Notes under the pieces: model-generated
The model's input: the letters and a program-made list of their open reading frames with translations, nothing else
Databases searched by the model: none
What the model was told of the DNA's origin: nothing
Made by a program: the position numbers and the translations under genes
Source: Pseudokordiimonas caeni
GTDB taxonomy: Bacteria; Pseudomonadota; Alphaproteobacteria; Sphingomonadales; Kordiimonadaceae
DNA: 64,000 nucleotides
Assembly (NCBI RefSeq): GCF_026719705.1
Contig: NZ_JAPPRR010000001.1
Location: forward strand, 558,001-622,000
Direction: 5' to 3'
Shown: one piece after another, positions 22,070-31,187 of the stretch
Layout: each line of letters starts with the position of its first letter
Position numbering within the stretch: position 1 is the first letter of the stretch

Positions 22070-22750
22070 ATGAACCGCAATCTTAAAGCAGTACTGGCCG
22101 GCGCCGTATTCGCAACCGCTGGCCTGACCGGCGCCGAAGCTGCGACCACCTATTACTCGGGCGATGGCAACGGCACCTGTAACGGTGGCGCCTGCGTATC
22201 GATCACCCCGCACAATGTATGGGGCGACGTCAGCGACAATGCCGGCCTTGCCGCCGACACCGCTGACTGGATCTCGTTCGCCAACACCGGCATCGGTGGC
22301 AACGTCCTGCCGAGCCTTGGTGGCCCGCGCGACGACAGCAACTATACGATGCTCTTCTCGAACACCTTCTCGGTGGGCGGCACGGGCGACCTGAACCTGT
22401 GGGTGCTGGCGGATGACACCGCACTCGTGCGCATCACCGGCCTCAATGGCGCTGTGCTCGATTTCCCGGCTTTCGCTGGCCAGATCAACCCCTGCGCCGG
22501 TGGCGGCCTTGGCAACCCGGTCGGTTGCGTTGAAGGCGACATGGGCTCGTGGTCCTTCTCGGGCCTTGATGCCGGCAACTATACGCTCAATATCTACAGC
22601 TTCCAGACCGGCGGCGACGTGTTCGGCATGCAGTATGCCATGAACGTGACCTCGGCCATCCCCGAGCCTGCTACTTGGCTGATGATGATCATGGGCTTCG
22701 GCCTTGTCGGCATGGCCTCGCGCCGCCGCACCGGCGTTTCGATGGCCTGA
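22070..22750 (+). CDS. PEPxxWA-CTERM sorting domain protein
   Basis: 226 residues. An N-terminal signal peptide (AVLAGAVFATAGLTGAEA) is followed by a glycine-, asparagine- and threonine-rich body and a C-terminal sorting signal: PEPATW near residue 200, a hydrophobic segment (MMIMGFGLVGMA) and a basic SRRR. Such proteins are processed by an exosortase and released or placed at the surface. No exosortase gene is present in the window. The body resembles extracellular matrix-associated PEP-CTERM proteins only generally. Confidence 0.9.
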   Translation: MNRNLKAVLAGAVFATAGLTGAEAATTYYSGDGNGTCNGGACVSITPHNVWGDVSDNAGLAADTADWISFANTGIGGNVLPSLGGPRDDSNYTMLFSNTFSVGGTGDLNLWVLADDTALVRITGLNGAVLDFPAFAGQINPCAGGGLGNPVGCVEGDMGSWSFSGLDAGNYTLNIYSFQTGGDVFGMQYAMNVTSAIPEPATWLMMIMGFGLVGMASRRRTGVSMA

Positions 22751-22778
22751 AGGCTTTCGTAACGGCCACGACTTCGCA

Positions 22779-22818
22779 AAGGGCGGTATCCCATCGGGTG
22801 CCGCCCTTCTGCTTTTCT
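22779..22818 (+). terminator. Intrinsic terminator after the PEP-CTERM gene
   Basis: Arms AAGGGCGG and CCGCCCTT enclose a 14-base region that can pair further, followed by CTGCTTTTCT. The T tract is imperfect. Confidence 0.65.
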
Positions 22819-22914
22819 GGGGTCTTTTTGATGCAGGCCTATGGTTTTTCATAGCTTGAAGGCTGGCCCCACCTGCGGTGTCATCAGGCCATGATGTGCC
22901 GAGGAGACAAGCCG

Positions 22915-23340
22915 ATGAGTGACAACCGGATCATGCGCCCTTGGGTGCCTGCCTGCATCGGGGCAGGCCTTGCTGCCGCCTTCATGTTCGCCGTGCCTGC
23001 CGCCGCGCAGGAGCTTTCGGACGCCGACCATGAGCTTTGTTCGGTTTACGACCGCAACGACCGCTTTGTGGGCTACGATAGCGTGTGCCTGGAGCGCAAG
23101 CGCGCCCAGATCCGCCGCTACAAGCATTCGGGCCGTCATCACGGCCACGGGGCTGCCGGGTATCCAGCCTTCACCGGCATCTATTTCTGCCCCGTGACGG
23201 CCAATTTCGGCGCGGGCTACAATGCGACCTTCTATAACGATGGCCGCCCGCCCCAATATTTCGGCAAGTTCGACGCCACGCTCAACGGCCAGCCCTGCAG
23301 GCCCCGTTATGTGGGGCCGCGCGGCACCGGCTATAACTGA
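22915..23340 (+). CDS. Hypothetical exported protein
   Basis: 141 residues starting MSDNRIMRPWVPA; GAGGAG lies eight bases upstream of this ATG, so the in-frame ATG codons before it are not preferred. A signal peptide ends at about PAAAQ near residue 37. The mature part has spaced cysteines (HELCSVYDR, DSVCLERKR, YFCPVTA, QPCRPRYV), suggesting two disulfides in the periplasm, and a histidine-rich SGRHHGHG patch. I do not recognise a family. Confidence 0.65.
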   Translation: MSDNRIMRPWVPACIGAGLAAAFMFAVPAAAQELSDADHELCSVYDRNDRFVGYDSVCLERKRAQIRRYKHSGRHHGHGAAGYPAFTGIYFCPVTANFGAGYNATFYNDGRPPQYFGKFDATLNGQPCRPRYVGPRGTGYN

Positions 23341-23354
23341 CCGGGCATCGGCTT

Positions 23355-24620
23355 TCAGTCGCCGTGCATGCGCCGCTTGATATGGCGCACCGATAGCGCG
23401 GTGAAGACGATGGCAACGGGCACGATCACACCGGTTGCGGCCTCCACGGGCACCGGCAGCCCCATGCCTTTCAGCGCCTTCAGCATGTAGCCAAACAGCG
23501 ACACGGCATAATAGGCAATCGCGAAGACCGAAAAGCCCTCCACCGCCTGCTGCAGGCGCACCTGCGTGGCGGCCTGCTTTTCCATCGATTGCAGGATCGC
23601 CTGGTTCTGCCGCTTCTGCTCCATATCCACCATGGTGTTGAGGAGATTGACAGCACGGGACACGCGCCCCGTGAAGCCATCGGCGCGCACGGCCGCCGCT
23701 TCGCAGGTGCGCATGGCAGGCCGGAAGGATTTGTTGAGGAAGGTGGTGATGCGCTGGTAGCCCGGCACCACTTCCTCGCGCACATCCGCCAGCCGCCGCG
23801 CCACGATATCCTCGTAGGCGCGGGCGGCGGCAAAGCGATAGGCGGTGGAGGAAACCAGCTCCTCGCCCTCGGCGGCCAGATGGGTGATCTCCCGCAAGAG
23901 CGGCTCCAGCTCGTTCCCCGCGCGGCTGCGCAGGTTTGCCATCAGGCGGTCCAGCTGCGGCTCCAGCCCGTCCAGCCGCTCCATGGTGCGGCGGGCGACG
24001 GGCAGGGCAGCAACGGCGAGGAAACGATAGGTCTCGATATCCAGAAGCCGCTGCACAAGGCGCGACATGCGCGGCTCGGTGAGGCTGATATCAACGACCA
24101 GAAAGCGCAGGAAGCCCTCAGCATCCGGGCGGAAATCAGCCCAGACGGCGGCGTTGCCATCGGTCATCAGCCCGCCATAGAGCGGCATTTCGCCGAACAA
24201 CCGGCGCGCCTCATTATATCCGCCCGCTTCCACATCCGCCCCTGCCGTCAGAAAATCGACCCTGACCCCCAGTTGCCGGGCGGAAAGGACGGCCTCGGCG
24301 GCGGCAGCCGGCAGGAAACCGAGCGCGGGGGCGGTGAAGGCATCACACCCGGCCTCGGCGGGGACAGCGAATGTATAGTTCGAAACTTCGGTATGGCCTT
24401 CCCATTTCACCGAAAAGCCGGGGGTGGCGGCGATATGATGCCGCGCTTCCCGCGCCGTGAACCCGGCGTCCGGCGGGATGCCGATCCCCTCCAGTATCCG
24501 CCGCCCGCGCGGTGTGACGACATGCACCACCCGGCAGCCCTTCGCCAGCTGCATCCCCGGCCGCGCATGCCATTCCGCATTGAGGGACAAGAGATCAACA
24601 CTATCCACCACATCACCCAT
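23355..24620 (-). CDS. DUF3422 family membrane protein
   Basis: 421 residues. The N-terminal region has the family motifs LNAEWHARP and KWEGHTEVSNYTFAVP, a central helical region has a long predicted coiled coil (TMVDMEQKRQNQAILQSMEK), and two hydrophobic segments lie at the C-terminus (FAIAYYAVSLFGYML, GVIVPVAIVFTAL). Family function is unknown; the two terminal helices resemble CorA-like anchoring. It converges on the exported-protein gene. Confidence 0.82.
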   Translation of the reverse strand: MGDVVDSVDLLSLNAEWHARPGMQLAKGCRVVHVVTPRGRRILEGIGIPPDAGFTAREARHHIAATPGFSVKWEGHTEVSNYTFAVPAEAGCDAFTAPALGFLPAAAAEAVLSARQLGVRVDFLTAGADVEAGGYNEARRLFGEMPLYGGLMTDGNAAVWADFRPDAEGFLRFLVVDISLTEPRMSRLVQRLLDIETYRFLAVAALPVARRTMERLDGLEPQLDRLMANLRSRAGNELEPLLREITHLAAEGEELVSSTAYRFAAARAYEDIVARRLADVREEVVPGYQRITTFLNKSFRPAMRTCEAAAVRADGFTGRVSRAVNLLNTMVDMEQKRQNQAILQSMEKQAATQVRLQQAVEGFSVFAIAYYAVSLFGYMLKALKGMGLPVPVEAATGVIVPVAIVFTALSVRHIKRRMHGD

Positions 24621-24729
24621 ATCCGCCGCCCTGCCAATGAAAGGATCAGGACTATCCTAGTGGCTGCAACAAGGGTGAGCTAGGGGGGAGTTGGGGGAGT
24701 TGGAGGGCCGCTTCCTGCAAACTGTCTTA

Positions 24730-25698
24730 TTATTCGCAGCGGCAGTTGCCCGCCCCATTCTCGACAAGCTTCTTGCAGTTCTGAGGCACGAGCCACATTT
24801 CGAAGGCTGGTTTGCCGCGGATGAAGGGGATTTCGCTGATGGCATAGTTATGGGCGACATAGAGACGGTCGCCTTTCCATGAATAGCCGGTTGTCGCCAT
24901 GCGCGGCCAGAAATCGGACGTCCATGCGACCTTGAAAGACTTCTGGCCGTCGAACTCATAGAGGCCGCGTGTGGTGATTAAGAAAATGCCTCCGGCCGGT
25001 GCATCTAAAATGGCGAGCAGCCCTGCCTCGCGTATCGTCTCCATGTTGAGGACAGCAGGTTCATCGTCAACAAGGGTCAGGACAGCGTAGTGAAGGTCGG
25101 CCAAGGTCAGGTGCGACAGGTCGCCGTAGGCAATGATGCGATCCTCGAAAACACGAAAGCCTTGCATGTTGAACTGGCCGTTTGATAAGCGTGAATAATT
25201 GCCTTCATTTGTCAGGTAGCCTAACTCTCCGCCCCATTCTCCGTAATCGTAGCCCAGTAGCCAGCCGCGCGGAAGCACGTGGAGAGCACGCAAGCCCTTC
25301 ATCGCTCGCTGGAGTTTTGTGCTCTGTCCATATGCGATCGTTGGCGACTCTGGCGGGGATGCTTCTGGATTAAGTAGCCGATCCTGTATTGTTGCACGCG
25401 TCTGTGCATCGTCGTTTTCAATGGCTCGCACAAGCGCCGATTTGAGCCCGTCAGGGATGTTCGCAGGAGGTTGATTTTTAATGAGTTGGCCTTGAGGCGC
25501 AGGTAACGCGCTGGACAGATCTCGAACGTGATCTGGTTGCCTATGGCGCAAGAGGCAACTTAACGATTCAATTGGCGGTTCCGGCGCTCGCCGTAGATAG
25601 CCGGGAATGGGCATGTCGGTCAGGTCTGTGGCAATCGACGGCTGCGATGTACCAAGGGTCATTCCTAACGCGAGCATGAATTTAAGCCCGATGCCCAT
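24730..25698 (-). CDS. Hypothetical exported protein, possible beta-propeller
   Basis: 322 residues starting MGIGLKFMLALGM with a signal peptide ending near SIAT; GGGAG lies nine bases upstream. An in-frame ATG at 25794 would add 32 residues before the signal. From about residue 150 there are spaced segments such as GFRVFEDRIIAYGDLS and GIFLITTRGLYEFDGQK that look like irregular propeller blades. The end is cysteine-rich (NCRCE). The gene is more AT-rich than its neighbours, suggesting acquisition. Function unknown. Confidence 0.62.
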   Translation of the reverse strand: MGIGLKFMLALGMTLGTSQPSIATDLTDMPIPGYLRRAPEPPIESLSCLLRHRQPDHVRDLSSALPAPQGQLIKNQPPANIPDGLKSALVRAIENDDAQTRATIQDRLLNPEASPPESPTIAYGQSTKLQRAMKGLRALHVLPRGWLLGYDYGEWGGELGYLTNEGNYSRLSNGQFNMQGFRVFEDRIIAYGDLSHLTLADLHYAVLTLVDDEPAVLNMETIREAGLLAILDAPAGGIFLITTRGLYEFDGQKSFKVAWTSDFWPRMATTGYSWKGDRLYVAHNYAISEIPFIRGKPAFEMWLVPQNCKKLVENGAGNCRCE

Positions 25699-25922
25699 AT
25701 ATCTGACTGCTCCCGTTAAGAATTCGCTTGCTTGGTTGATGAGGTAATACAATCGAAGCGCTAAAGTGGGGCCTTCGCAAGGCACAAGATGCAACCTTAA
25801 AAACTACCTGACAATGAGCGCTGTTCGCCTTTCAATATTTTCCGCAGTACTTCTGCGAAAACCACAAGCACCTACATGCCGCATTCGCAGCACATATAAC
25901 TTTCTGATTTTATTGATTTAAA

Positions 25923-25998
<76 letters not shown>

Positions 25999-26159
25999 AC
26001 CTTGAAGGTCGGTGGCGGTGTTTTAGTCGCAAATGGCGGGGGGTGCAAGGGGGAAAGCGGGGGATATTCGCCCGTGCGCCGGGCGGGGCTTGCGGGTGCC
26101 CGTGCGCGTGCCTATCTGAAGGGGTGAGAGCCCTTCAATCCCCGCCGGAGGCCACCCGT

Positions 26160-26600
26160 ATGAGCGCCATCATCCTTGCCTGCCCGCGCTGCGCCAGCCG
26201 CAACCGCATGCCGCTTGACCGCCTCACGGGCGACGGCAAATGCGGCAAGTGCGGGGCCGCCATGTTCAACGGCCGCCCGGTGGAGCTGACAGCCGCGAGC
26301 TTTGACCGGCACGTCGGGGCCGATCTGCCGCTTGTCGTCGATTTCTGGGCGCCCTGGTGCGGGCCGTGCCGCACGATGGCGCCGGTCTTTGAGGCCGCTG
26401 CCGCAGGGGTGGAGCCCGCCGCGCGCTTCGCCAAGGTGAATACGGAAGCCGAGCAAGCGCTCGCCGCGCGCTTCCAGATAAGGTCGATCCCCACGCTTGC
26501 CATCTTCCACAAGGGGCGCGAGGTGACGCGGCAATCGGGCGCCATGCCCGCCGGCATGCTGGCCCAGTGGCTGGAGGCGCATCTGCCGGTGCCGGGCTGA
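26160..26600 (+). CDS. trxC: Thioredoxin 2 (TrxC-like)
   Basis: 146 residues. An N-terminal zinc ribbon (CPRCASRN at residue 8, CGKCGAAM near 28) precedes a thioredoxin fold with the active site WAPWCGPCR near residue 64 and the cis-proline region SIPTLAIF. This two-part layout defines TrxC, a cytoplasmic disulfide reductase linked to oxidative stress. The start is set by the zinc ribbon; a longer frame from 26043 has no support. Confidence 0.92.
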   Translation: MSAIILACPRCASRNRMPLDRLTGDGKCGKCGAAMFNGRPVELTAASFDRHVGADLPLVVDFWAPWCGPCRTMAPVFEAAAAGVEPAARFAKVNTEAEQALAARFQIRSIPTLAIFHKGREVTRQSGAMPAGMLAQWLEAHLPVPG

Positions 26601-26719
26601 CCGGGCTCCAGCTTTTTGCTGCAGCCGATTTTACAAATTTGTTGCACCTGCGAAGAAATGCCCTTGCCAAGCATGCCCCCAGGATGTTCTGATTGGACTA
26701 TCACGGAGGCGGGAAGGCA

Positions 26720-28129
26720 ATGGCTTTCAATGAGATGTTGGCTGGTGATGGCAGTATCCGGCCACCCTATGCACAATATGCCGACTGGTTCGACGCGCAG
26801 GACCCGAAAGGGCTTGCCGCCAAGACGCTTGAGGCCGAGCGCTTCTTCCGCCGCACCGGCATCACCTTTGCGGTTTACGGGCAGGATGGCTCGCCCGAGC
26901 GGCTCATTCCCTTCGATATCGTGCCGCGCATCATTTCAGGCGCTGAATGGCGGCGGCTGGAGCAGGGGATCGAGCAGCGCGTGATCGCGCTCAATGCCTT
27001 TCTCGAGGATGTCTATAACCGCCAGGAAATCATCCGCGCCGGCCGCGTGCCGAAGGAACTGATCGCGACGAACGAGGCCTTCCTGCCGCAGATGATGGGC
27101 TTCCGGCCACCGGGCGGCGTTTACACCCACATCATCGGCACCGATATCGTGCGCACCGGCGAAGGCCAGTTCCATGTGCTGGAGGATAATGCCCGCACCC
27201 CTTCGGGCGTTTCCTATATGCTCGAGAACCGCGAAACCATGATGAAAATGTTCCCCGAACTTTTCGCCATGCACCGCGTGCGCCCGGTGGAGAATTACAC
27301 GACGCTGTTGCGCCGCAGCCTTTCGGCACTTGCCCCCGCCGGATGCGACGGTGCACCGACGGTCGCCGTACTCACCCCCGGCATCTATAACAGCGCTTAC
27401 TTTGAGCATTCCTTCCTTGCCGACCAGATGGGCGTGGAACTGGTGGAAGGGTCGGACCTGCGCGTGGTGGATGGCCGCGTGGCGATGCGCACCACGCGCG
27501 GCTACAAGCCGATCGATGTGCTGTATCGCCGGGTGGACGATGATTTCCTTGATCCCTTGACCTTCCGGCCCGATAGCGCGCTGGGCATCCCCGGTATCAT
27601 GGATGTGTACAGGGCAGGCCGCATCACCATCGCCAACGCCCCCGGCACCGGGATCGTGGATGACAAGGCGATCTACAGCTACATGCCCGACATCATCGAG
27701 TTTTATACCGGCCGCAAGCCGATCCTCGAGAACGTGCCCACATGGCGCTGCGCCGAGAAGGACAGCCTTGCCTATGTGCTGGATCACCTCTCCGAACTGG
27801 TGGTGAAGGAAGTGCATGGCTCAGGCGGGTACGGCATGCTCGTGGGCCCGGCGGCCAGCAAGAAGGAGCTGGCGGCTTTTGCGAAAAAGCTGAAAGCGCG
27901 CCCGAAGAATTATATCGCGCAGCCGACCCTGTCGCTTTCCACAGTGCCGATCTTCGTGAAAAAGGGCCTCGCCCCCCGGCATGTGGACCTGCGCCCCTTT
28001 GCGCTCGTCTCCGACAAGGTGAAGATCATCCCCGGCGGGCTCACCCGTGTGGCCCTGAAGGAAGGGTCGCTCGTGGTCAATTCAAGCCAGGGCGGCGGCA
28101 CCAAAGACACCTGGGTTCTGGAGGACTGA
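26720..28129 (+). CDS. Circularly permuted ATP-grasp protein of the Anbu operon
   Basis: 469 residues starting MAFNEMLAGDG; GGAAGG lies four bases upstream. Family motifs include EDNARTPSGVSYMLENR near residue 155, a VKEVHGSGGYGMLVGP nucleotide-binding stretch near 370, and HVDLRPFALV near 420. Members are ATP-dependent ligases proposed to form peptide-like bonds. It is the first gene of a four-gene unit with an alpha-E protein, a transglutaminase-like protein and a proteasome-type protease, a recurrent cluster in proteobacteria. Its substrate is unknown. Confidence 0.92.
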   Translation: MAFNEMLAGDGSIRPPYAQYADWFDAQDPKGLAAKTLEAERFFRRTGITFAVYGQDGSPERLIPFDIVPRIISGAEWRRLEQGIEQRVIALNAFLEDVYNRQEIIRAGRVPKELIATNEAFLPQMMGFRPPGGVYTHIIGTDIVRTGEGQFHVLEDNARTPSGVSYMLENRETMMKMFPELFAMHRVRPVENYTTLLRRSLSALAPAGCDGAPTVAVLTPGIYNSAYFEHSFLADQMGVELVEGSDLRVVDGRVAMRTTRGYKPIDVLYRRVDDDFLDPLTFRPDSALGIPGIMDVYRAGRITIANAPGTGIVDDKAIYSYMPDIIEFYTGRKPILENVPTWRCAEKDSLAYVLDHLSELVVKEVHGSGGYGMLVGPAASKKELAAFAKKLKARPKNYIAQPTLSLSTVPIFVKKGLAPRHVDLRPFALVSDKVKIIPGGLTRVALKEGSLVVNSSQGGGTKDTWVLED

Positions 28130-28133
28130 CGGG

Positions 28134-29072
28134 ATGCTGGGACGCGCCGCCGATGGTCTGTACTGGATGTTCCGCTACACGGAGCGGGCGGAGAATATCG
28201 CCCGGCTGATCGACGCAGCCGCCCATATGGCACTGACCCACACCGACCCCGCCGACGATGGCTGGGACTCGGTCCTCAACAGCGTGGGCGGGCACACGGC
28301 TTACTGCGCCAAATATGAGGGGGTGACCGGCCCGCAGGTGATCGATTTCCTGCTGCGCGACGAGGACAATCCTTCAAGCGTGCTGAATGCCGTTTATTCG
28401 GCGCGCAACAATGCCCGCACGGTGCGCACGGCACTCACCCGTGACGCCTGGGAAAGCACCAACGAATTCTGGCTGGAAACAAGCCGCATGCTCGCCCGGC
28501 CGGTGAAGGCGTCGGACCTGCCGGAAACGCTGGATGCCATCAAGCGTCACACCGCGCTCATTCGCGGCGCTTTCCACGGCACGATGCTCAGGAACGAGAT
28601 TTTCGATTTCGCCCGGATCGGCACCTTCATCGAGCGCGCGGACAACACGGCCCGTATTCTGGACGTCAAATATTATGTCCTGCTGCCAGCGGTGTCGTTC
28701 GTCGGCTCGTCCTTGGATAACGTGCAGTGGGAATCGATCCTCAGGTCCGTTTCCGCGCACCGGTCCTACCGCTGGGTCTATGACGCCGATATCCAGCCCG
28801 CCAAGATTGCCGAATATCTGATCCTGTCGGAACGCATGCCGCGCTCGCTGACCTTCTGTTACCAGAAGATCCGCGACAGCCTCACCAATCTGGAACGCGA
28901 TTATGGCGAGCGGCACGCTGCCCATGAGACGGTTGGCCGCATGCTTGCCAATCTCGAAAACCGGATGATCGCCGACATCTTCGATCAGGGCCTGCATGAA
29001 TTCCTTCTGGGCTTCATCGAGTGCAACAACCGGGTCGGCAATGAGGTGGCGGAGGCATACAGGTTTTACTGA
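28134..29072 (+). CDS. Alpha-E domain (DUF403) protein
   Basis: 312 residues, all helical. It starts MLGRAADGLYWMFRYTERAE, the hallmark of alpha-E proteins, and contains IGTFIERADNTARILD near residue 160. The family always travels with the circularly permuted ATP-grasp protein and is thought to be its partner. The gene is four bases after the ATP-grasp gene and its stop overlaps the next start by one base (TGATG). Confidence 0.93.
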   Translation: MLGRAADGLYWMFRYTERAENIARLIDAAAHMALTHTDPADDGWDSVLNSVGGHTAYCAKYEGVTGPQVIDFLLRDEDNPSSVLNAVYSARNNARTVRTALTRDAWESTNEFWLETSRMLARPVKASDLPETLDAIKRHTALIRGAFHGTMLRNEIFDFARIGTFIERADNTARILDVKYYVLLPAVSFVGSSLDNVQWESILRSVSAHRSYRWVYDADIQPAKIAEYLILSERMPRSLTFCYQKIRDSLTNLERDYGERHAAHETVGRMLANLENRMIADIFDQGLHEFLLGFIECNNRVGNEVAEAYRFY

Positions 29073-29866
29073 TGCGGCTGAAGATTTCTCACACGACCGA
29101 ATATCAATACGATTCACCCGTGCATTTCGCGCTGCAACGCCTGCGTCTGCGCCCGCAGTCCACGCCGTGCCAGCAGGTGCTGGACTGGAAGCTGACGCTG
29201 GAAGGCGCGACGCACGAAGTCGCCTATGTTGATCACTTCGGCAATTCGGTGGACCTGATTTCCTGTGTTGGTGAAAGCCATATGCTGTGCATCCATGTGG
29301 CGGGCGAGGTGGAGACGATGGACAGGGCGGGTGTCCACGGCCTGCACACGGGGCCTGTGCCCCTGTGGCTTTTTGAGGAGCCGACCGAGCTCACCACCCC
29401 CGGCAAGGGCATCCAGCAACTGGCACGGGGGATTGCAGCGGATGATGACGTTGTTCGCCTGCACGCGCTGATGGCGGCGATCCGGGACAGGGTGGCCTAT
29501 GTGATTGGTATCACACACGCGGCAACGACGGCGGAAGAAGCGCTCGCGCACGGCGAAGGTGTGTGTCAGGACCATAGCCATCTTTTCATCACCGCTGCCC
29601 GGCTTCTTGGTTTTCCTGCTCGCTATGTGAGCGGCTATCTGCTTTTGGACGATACCGAGCATCAGGCGGCAAGCCACGCATGGGCGGAAGCGCATGTGGC
29701 GGGGCTCGGCTGGGTCGGCTTCGATGTCTCGAACGGCATGTCACCTGACGACCGCTATGTGCGCGTGGCAGTGGGGCGCGACTATGCCGATGCAGCCCCT
29801 GTGGCAGGCATCCGGCGTGGAAACGCCGAAGAATCGCTTGCCGTTTCGATCCGGGTCGAGCAGTAA
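29072..29866 (+). CDS. Transglutaminase-like protein of the Anbu operon
   Basis: 264 residues. An N-terminal beta domain (LKISHTTEYQYDSPV, then RLRLRPQSTPCQ) is followed by the papain-like core with the catalytic cysteine in GVCQDHSH near residue 168, histidine in ASHAWAEAH and aspartate in WVGFDVSN. Members are predicted peptidases or amidases acting on the product of the neighbouring ATP-grasp enzyme. Cytoplasmic, with no signal peptide. Confidence 0.92.
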   Translation: MRLKISHTTEYQYDSPVHFALQRLRLRPQSTPCQQVLDWKLTLEGATHEVAYVDHFGNSVDLISCVGESHMLCIHVAGEVETMDRAGVHGLHTGPVPLWLFEEPTELTTPGKGIQQLARGIAADDDVVRLHALMAAIRDRVAYVIGITHAATTAEEALAHGEGVCQDHSHLFITAARLLGFPARYVSGYLLLDDTEHQAASHAWAEAHVAGLGWVGFDVSNGMSPDDRYVRVAVGRDYADAAPVAGIRRGNAEESLAVSIRVEQ

Positions 29867-29917
29867 TTAGGGCAGGGGCCGGCAGCGATCGCCGCCCTTT
29901 CTGATGGATAGGAACCT

Positions 29918-30652
29918 ATGACTTACTGCGTGGGCCTGCGCCTCGATAAGGGCCTTGTTTTCATGTCCGATACCCGCACCAATGCGGGCATCGATAATGT
30001 TTCCGTTTTCCGCAAGATGTATCGCTGGGTGCGCCCGGGTGACAGGGTGCTGACGCTGCTGGCGGCCGGTAACCTTGCCACCACGCAAGCGGTTGTCGGG
30101 ATGCTGGAGGAGCATTCAAAGGCAGCGGACGAGCGCGCACCTTCGATCCTGCAGATGCCATCGATGTTCCAGACAGCCAAACTGATCGGCGAAACGCTGA
30201 AAGAGGTTATCTCAGAAAGCGCCAAGAACGGGCCGCAAAGCGAGGCGACATTCGGGGCAAACTTCATCCTCGGCGGCCAGATTAAGGGCGGTGCGACCCG
30301 CCTGTTCCAGATTTACCCCGAAGGCAATTTCATCGAGGCGACGGCAGACACGCCCTTCTTCCAGATCGGCGAGCATAAGTATGGCAAGCCGATCCTCTTG
30401 CGTGCCTATGACCCCACGATGAGCTTCGCAGAAGCGACCAAGCTGTTGCTTCTGTCGTTCGATTCTACGCTCAAGGCCAATCTTTCAGTCGGCCTGCCGC
30501 TTGACCTGCAGTTTTACGAAGACGGCAGCCTGAACGCGGGTGCCGAGTTCCGGATCGACCAGAACGACCCCTATTACCGGGCCATCTCGGACGGCTGGTC
30601 CGATGCTCTCAAGGCTGCGTTCGCGAGCCTGCCGGATTTCGACCGGATCTAG
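29918..30652 (+). CDS. Proteasome-type protease Anbu
   Basis: 244 residues starting MTYCVGLRLDKGLVFMSDTR, the Anbu signature. The threonine at position 2 would be the N-terminal nucleophile after loss of methionine; the proteasome lysine equivalent is expected in the following strands. LTLLAAGNLATTQAV is a conserved stretch. Anbu forms helical or ring assemblies and is found with the three upstream genes, as here. Substrates are unknown. Its stop overlaps the convergent gene by four bases. Confidence 0.94.
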   Translation: MTYCVGLRLDKGLVFMSDTRTNAGIDNVSVFRKMYRWVRPGDRVLTLLAAGNLATTQAVVGMLEEHSKAADERAPSILQMPSMFQTAKLIGETLKEVISESAKNGPQSEATFGANFILGGQIKGGATRLFQIYPEGNFIEATADTPFFQIGEHKYGKPILLRAYDPTMSFAEATKLLLLSFDSTLKANLSVGLPLDLQFYEDGSLNAGAEFRIDQNDPYYRAISDGWSDALKAAFASLPDFDRI

Positions 30653-31110
30653 GCTGCTGCGCGCCTGCGCACCACCCACACGATCACTGCGCCGAACGCC
30701 AGGTGAAGGCCGATTTCAGCTGTCGATGCCCAGCCGTTGTAGCGTGGGTAAATCTCCGGCCAGCGCAGGGGCAGCACGATCAGGTTCATCACTGCAAAAA
30801 GAAGCGCGCCGTATAAGGGGCCCGCAACGATCAGGCGTCCTTTGAACACCGACAGCTTGATGGCCGCGAACACAAAGCCCGCCGCCATCAGGATCGACAG
30901 CCCGAAGTGCGTGGCAAGGCCAAACGCCATGCTGGCGGCGCCCATCTCATAAGACGAAGGCCCGATCCAGAAGGATGCGATGGCCTGCATGATGCGGCCC
31001 GGCGTGCTGTCGCTTATATAAGCCCGCGCCGAGAAATAGACTGTATCGAGTATTCCTGCCGCGATGCCTGCGATCACAGCGGTTTTCGCCTTGTCCATGA
31101 ATGGACTCAT
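30649..31110 (-). CDS. Hypothetical four-TM membrane protein
   Basis: 153 residues starting MSPFMDKAKTAV; a GGGGG precedes this ATG, while the upstream in-frame ATG at 31191 would overlap the neighbouring gene. Four hydrophobic segments are seen (VIAGIAAGILDTVYFSA, GLATHFGLSILMAAGFVFAA, PLYGALLFAVMNLIVLPL and HLAFGAVIVWVV). The plan recalls small YagU-like membrane proteins, but I cannot assign it. Confidence 0.65.
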   Translation of the reverse strand: MSPFMDKAKTAVIAGIAAGILDTVYFSARAYISDSTPGRIMQAIASFWIGPSSYEMGAASMAFGLATHFGLSILMAAGFVFAAIKLSVFKGRLIVAGPLYGALLFAVMNLIVLPLRWPEIYPRYNGWASTAEIGLHLAFGAVIVWVVRRRAAA

Positions 31111-31187
31111 TGGACCAGCCCCCTTGTTATCCCCGCGACGAAGCCTGCCAGTCTTTGCCTGTTCTGCGAAGGAAAAACAGGCGTGGT

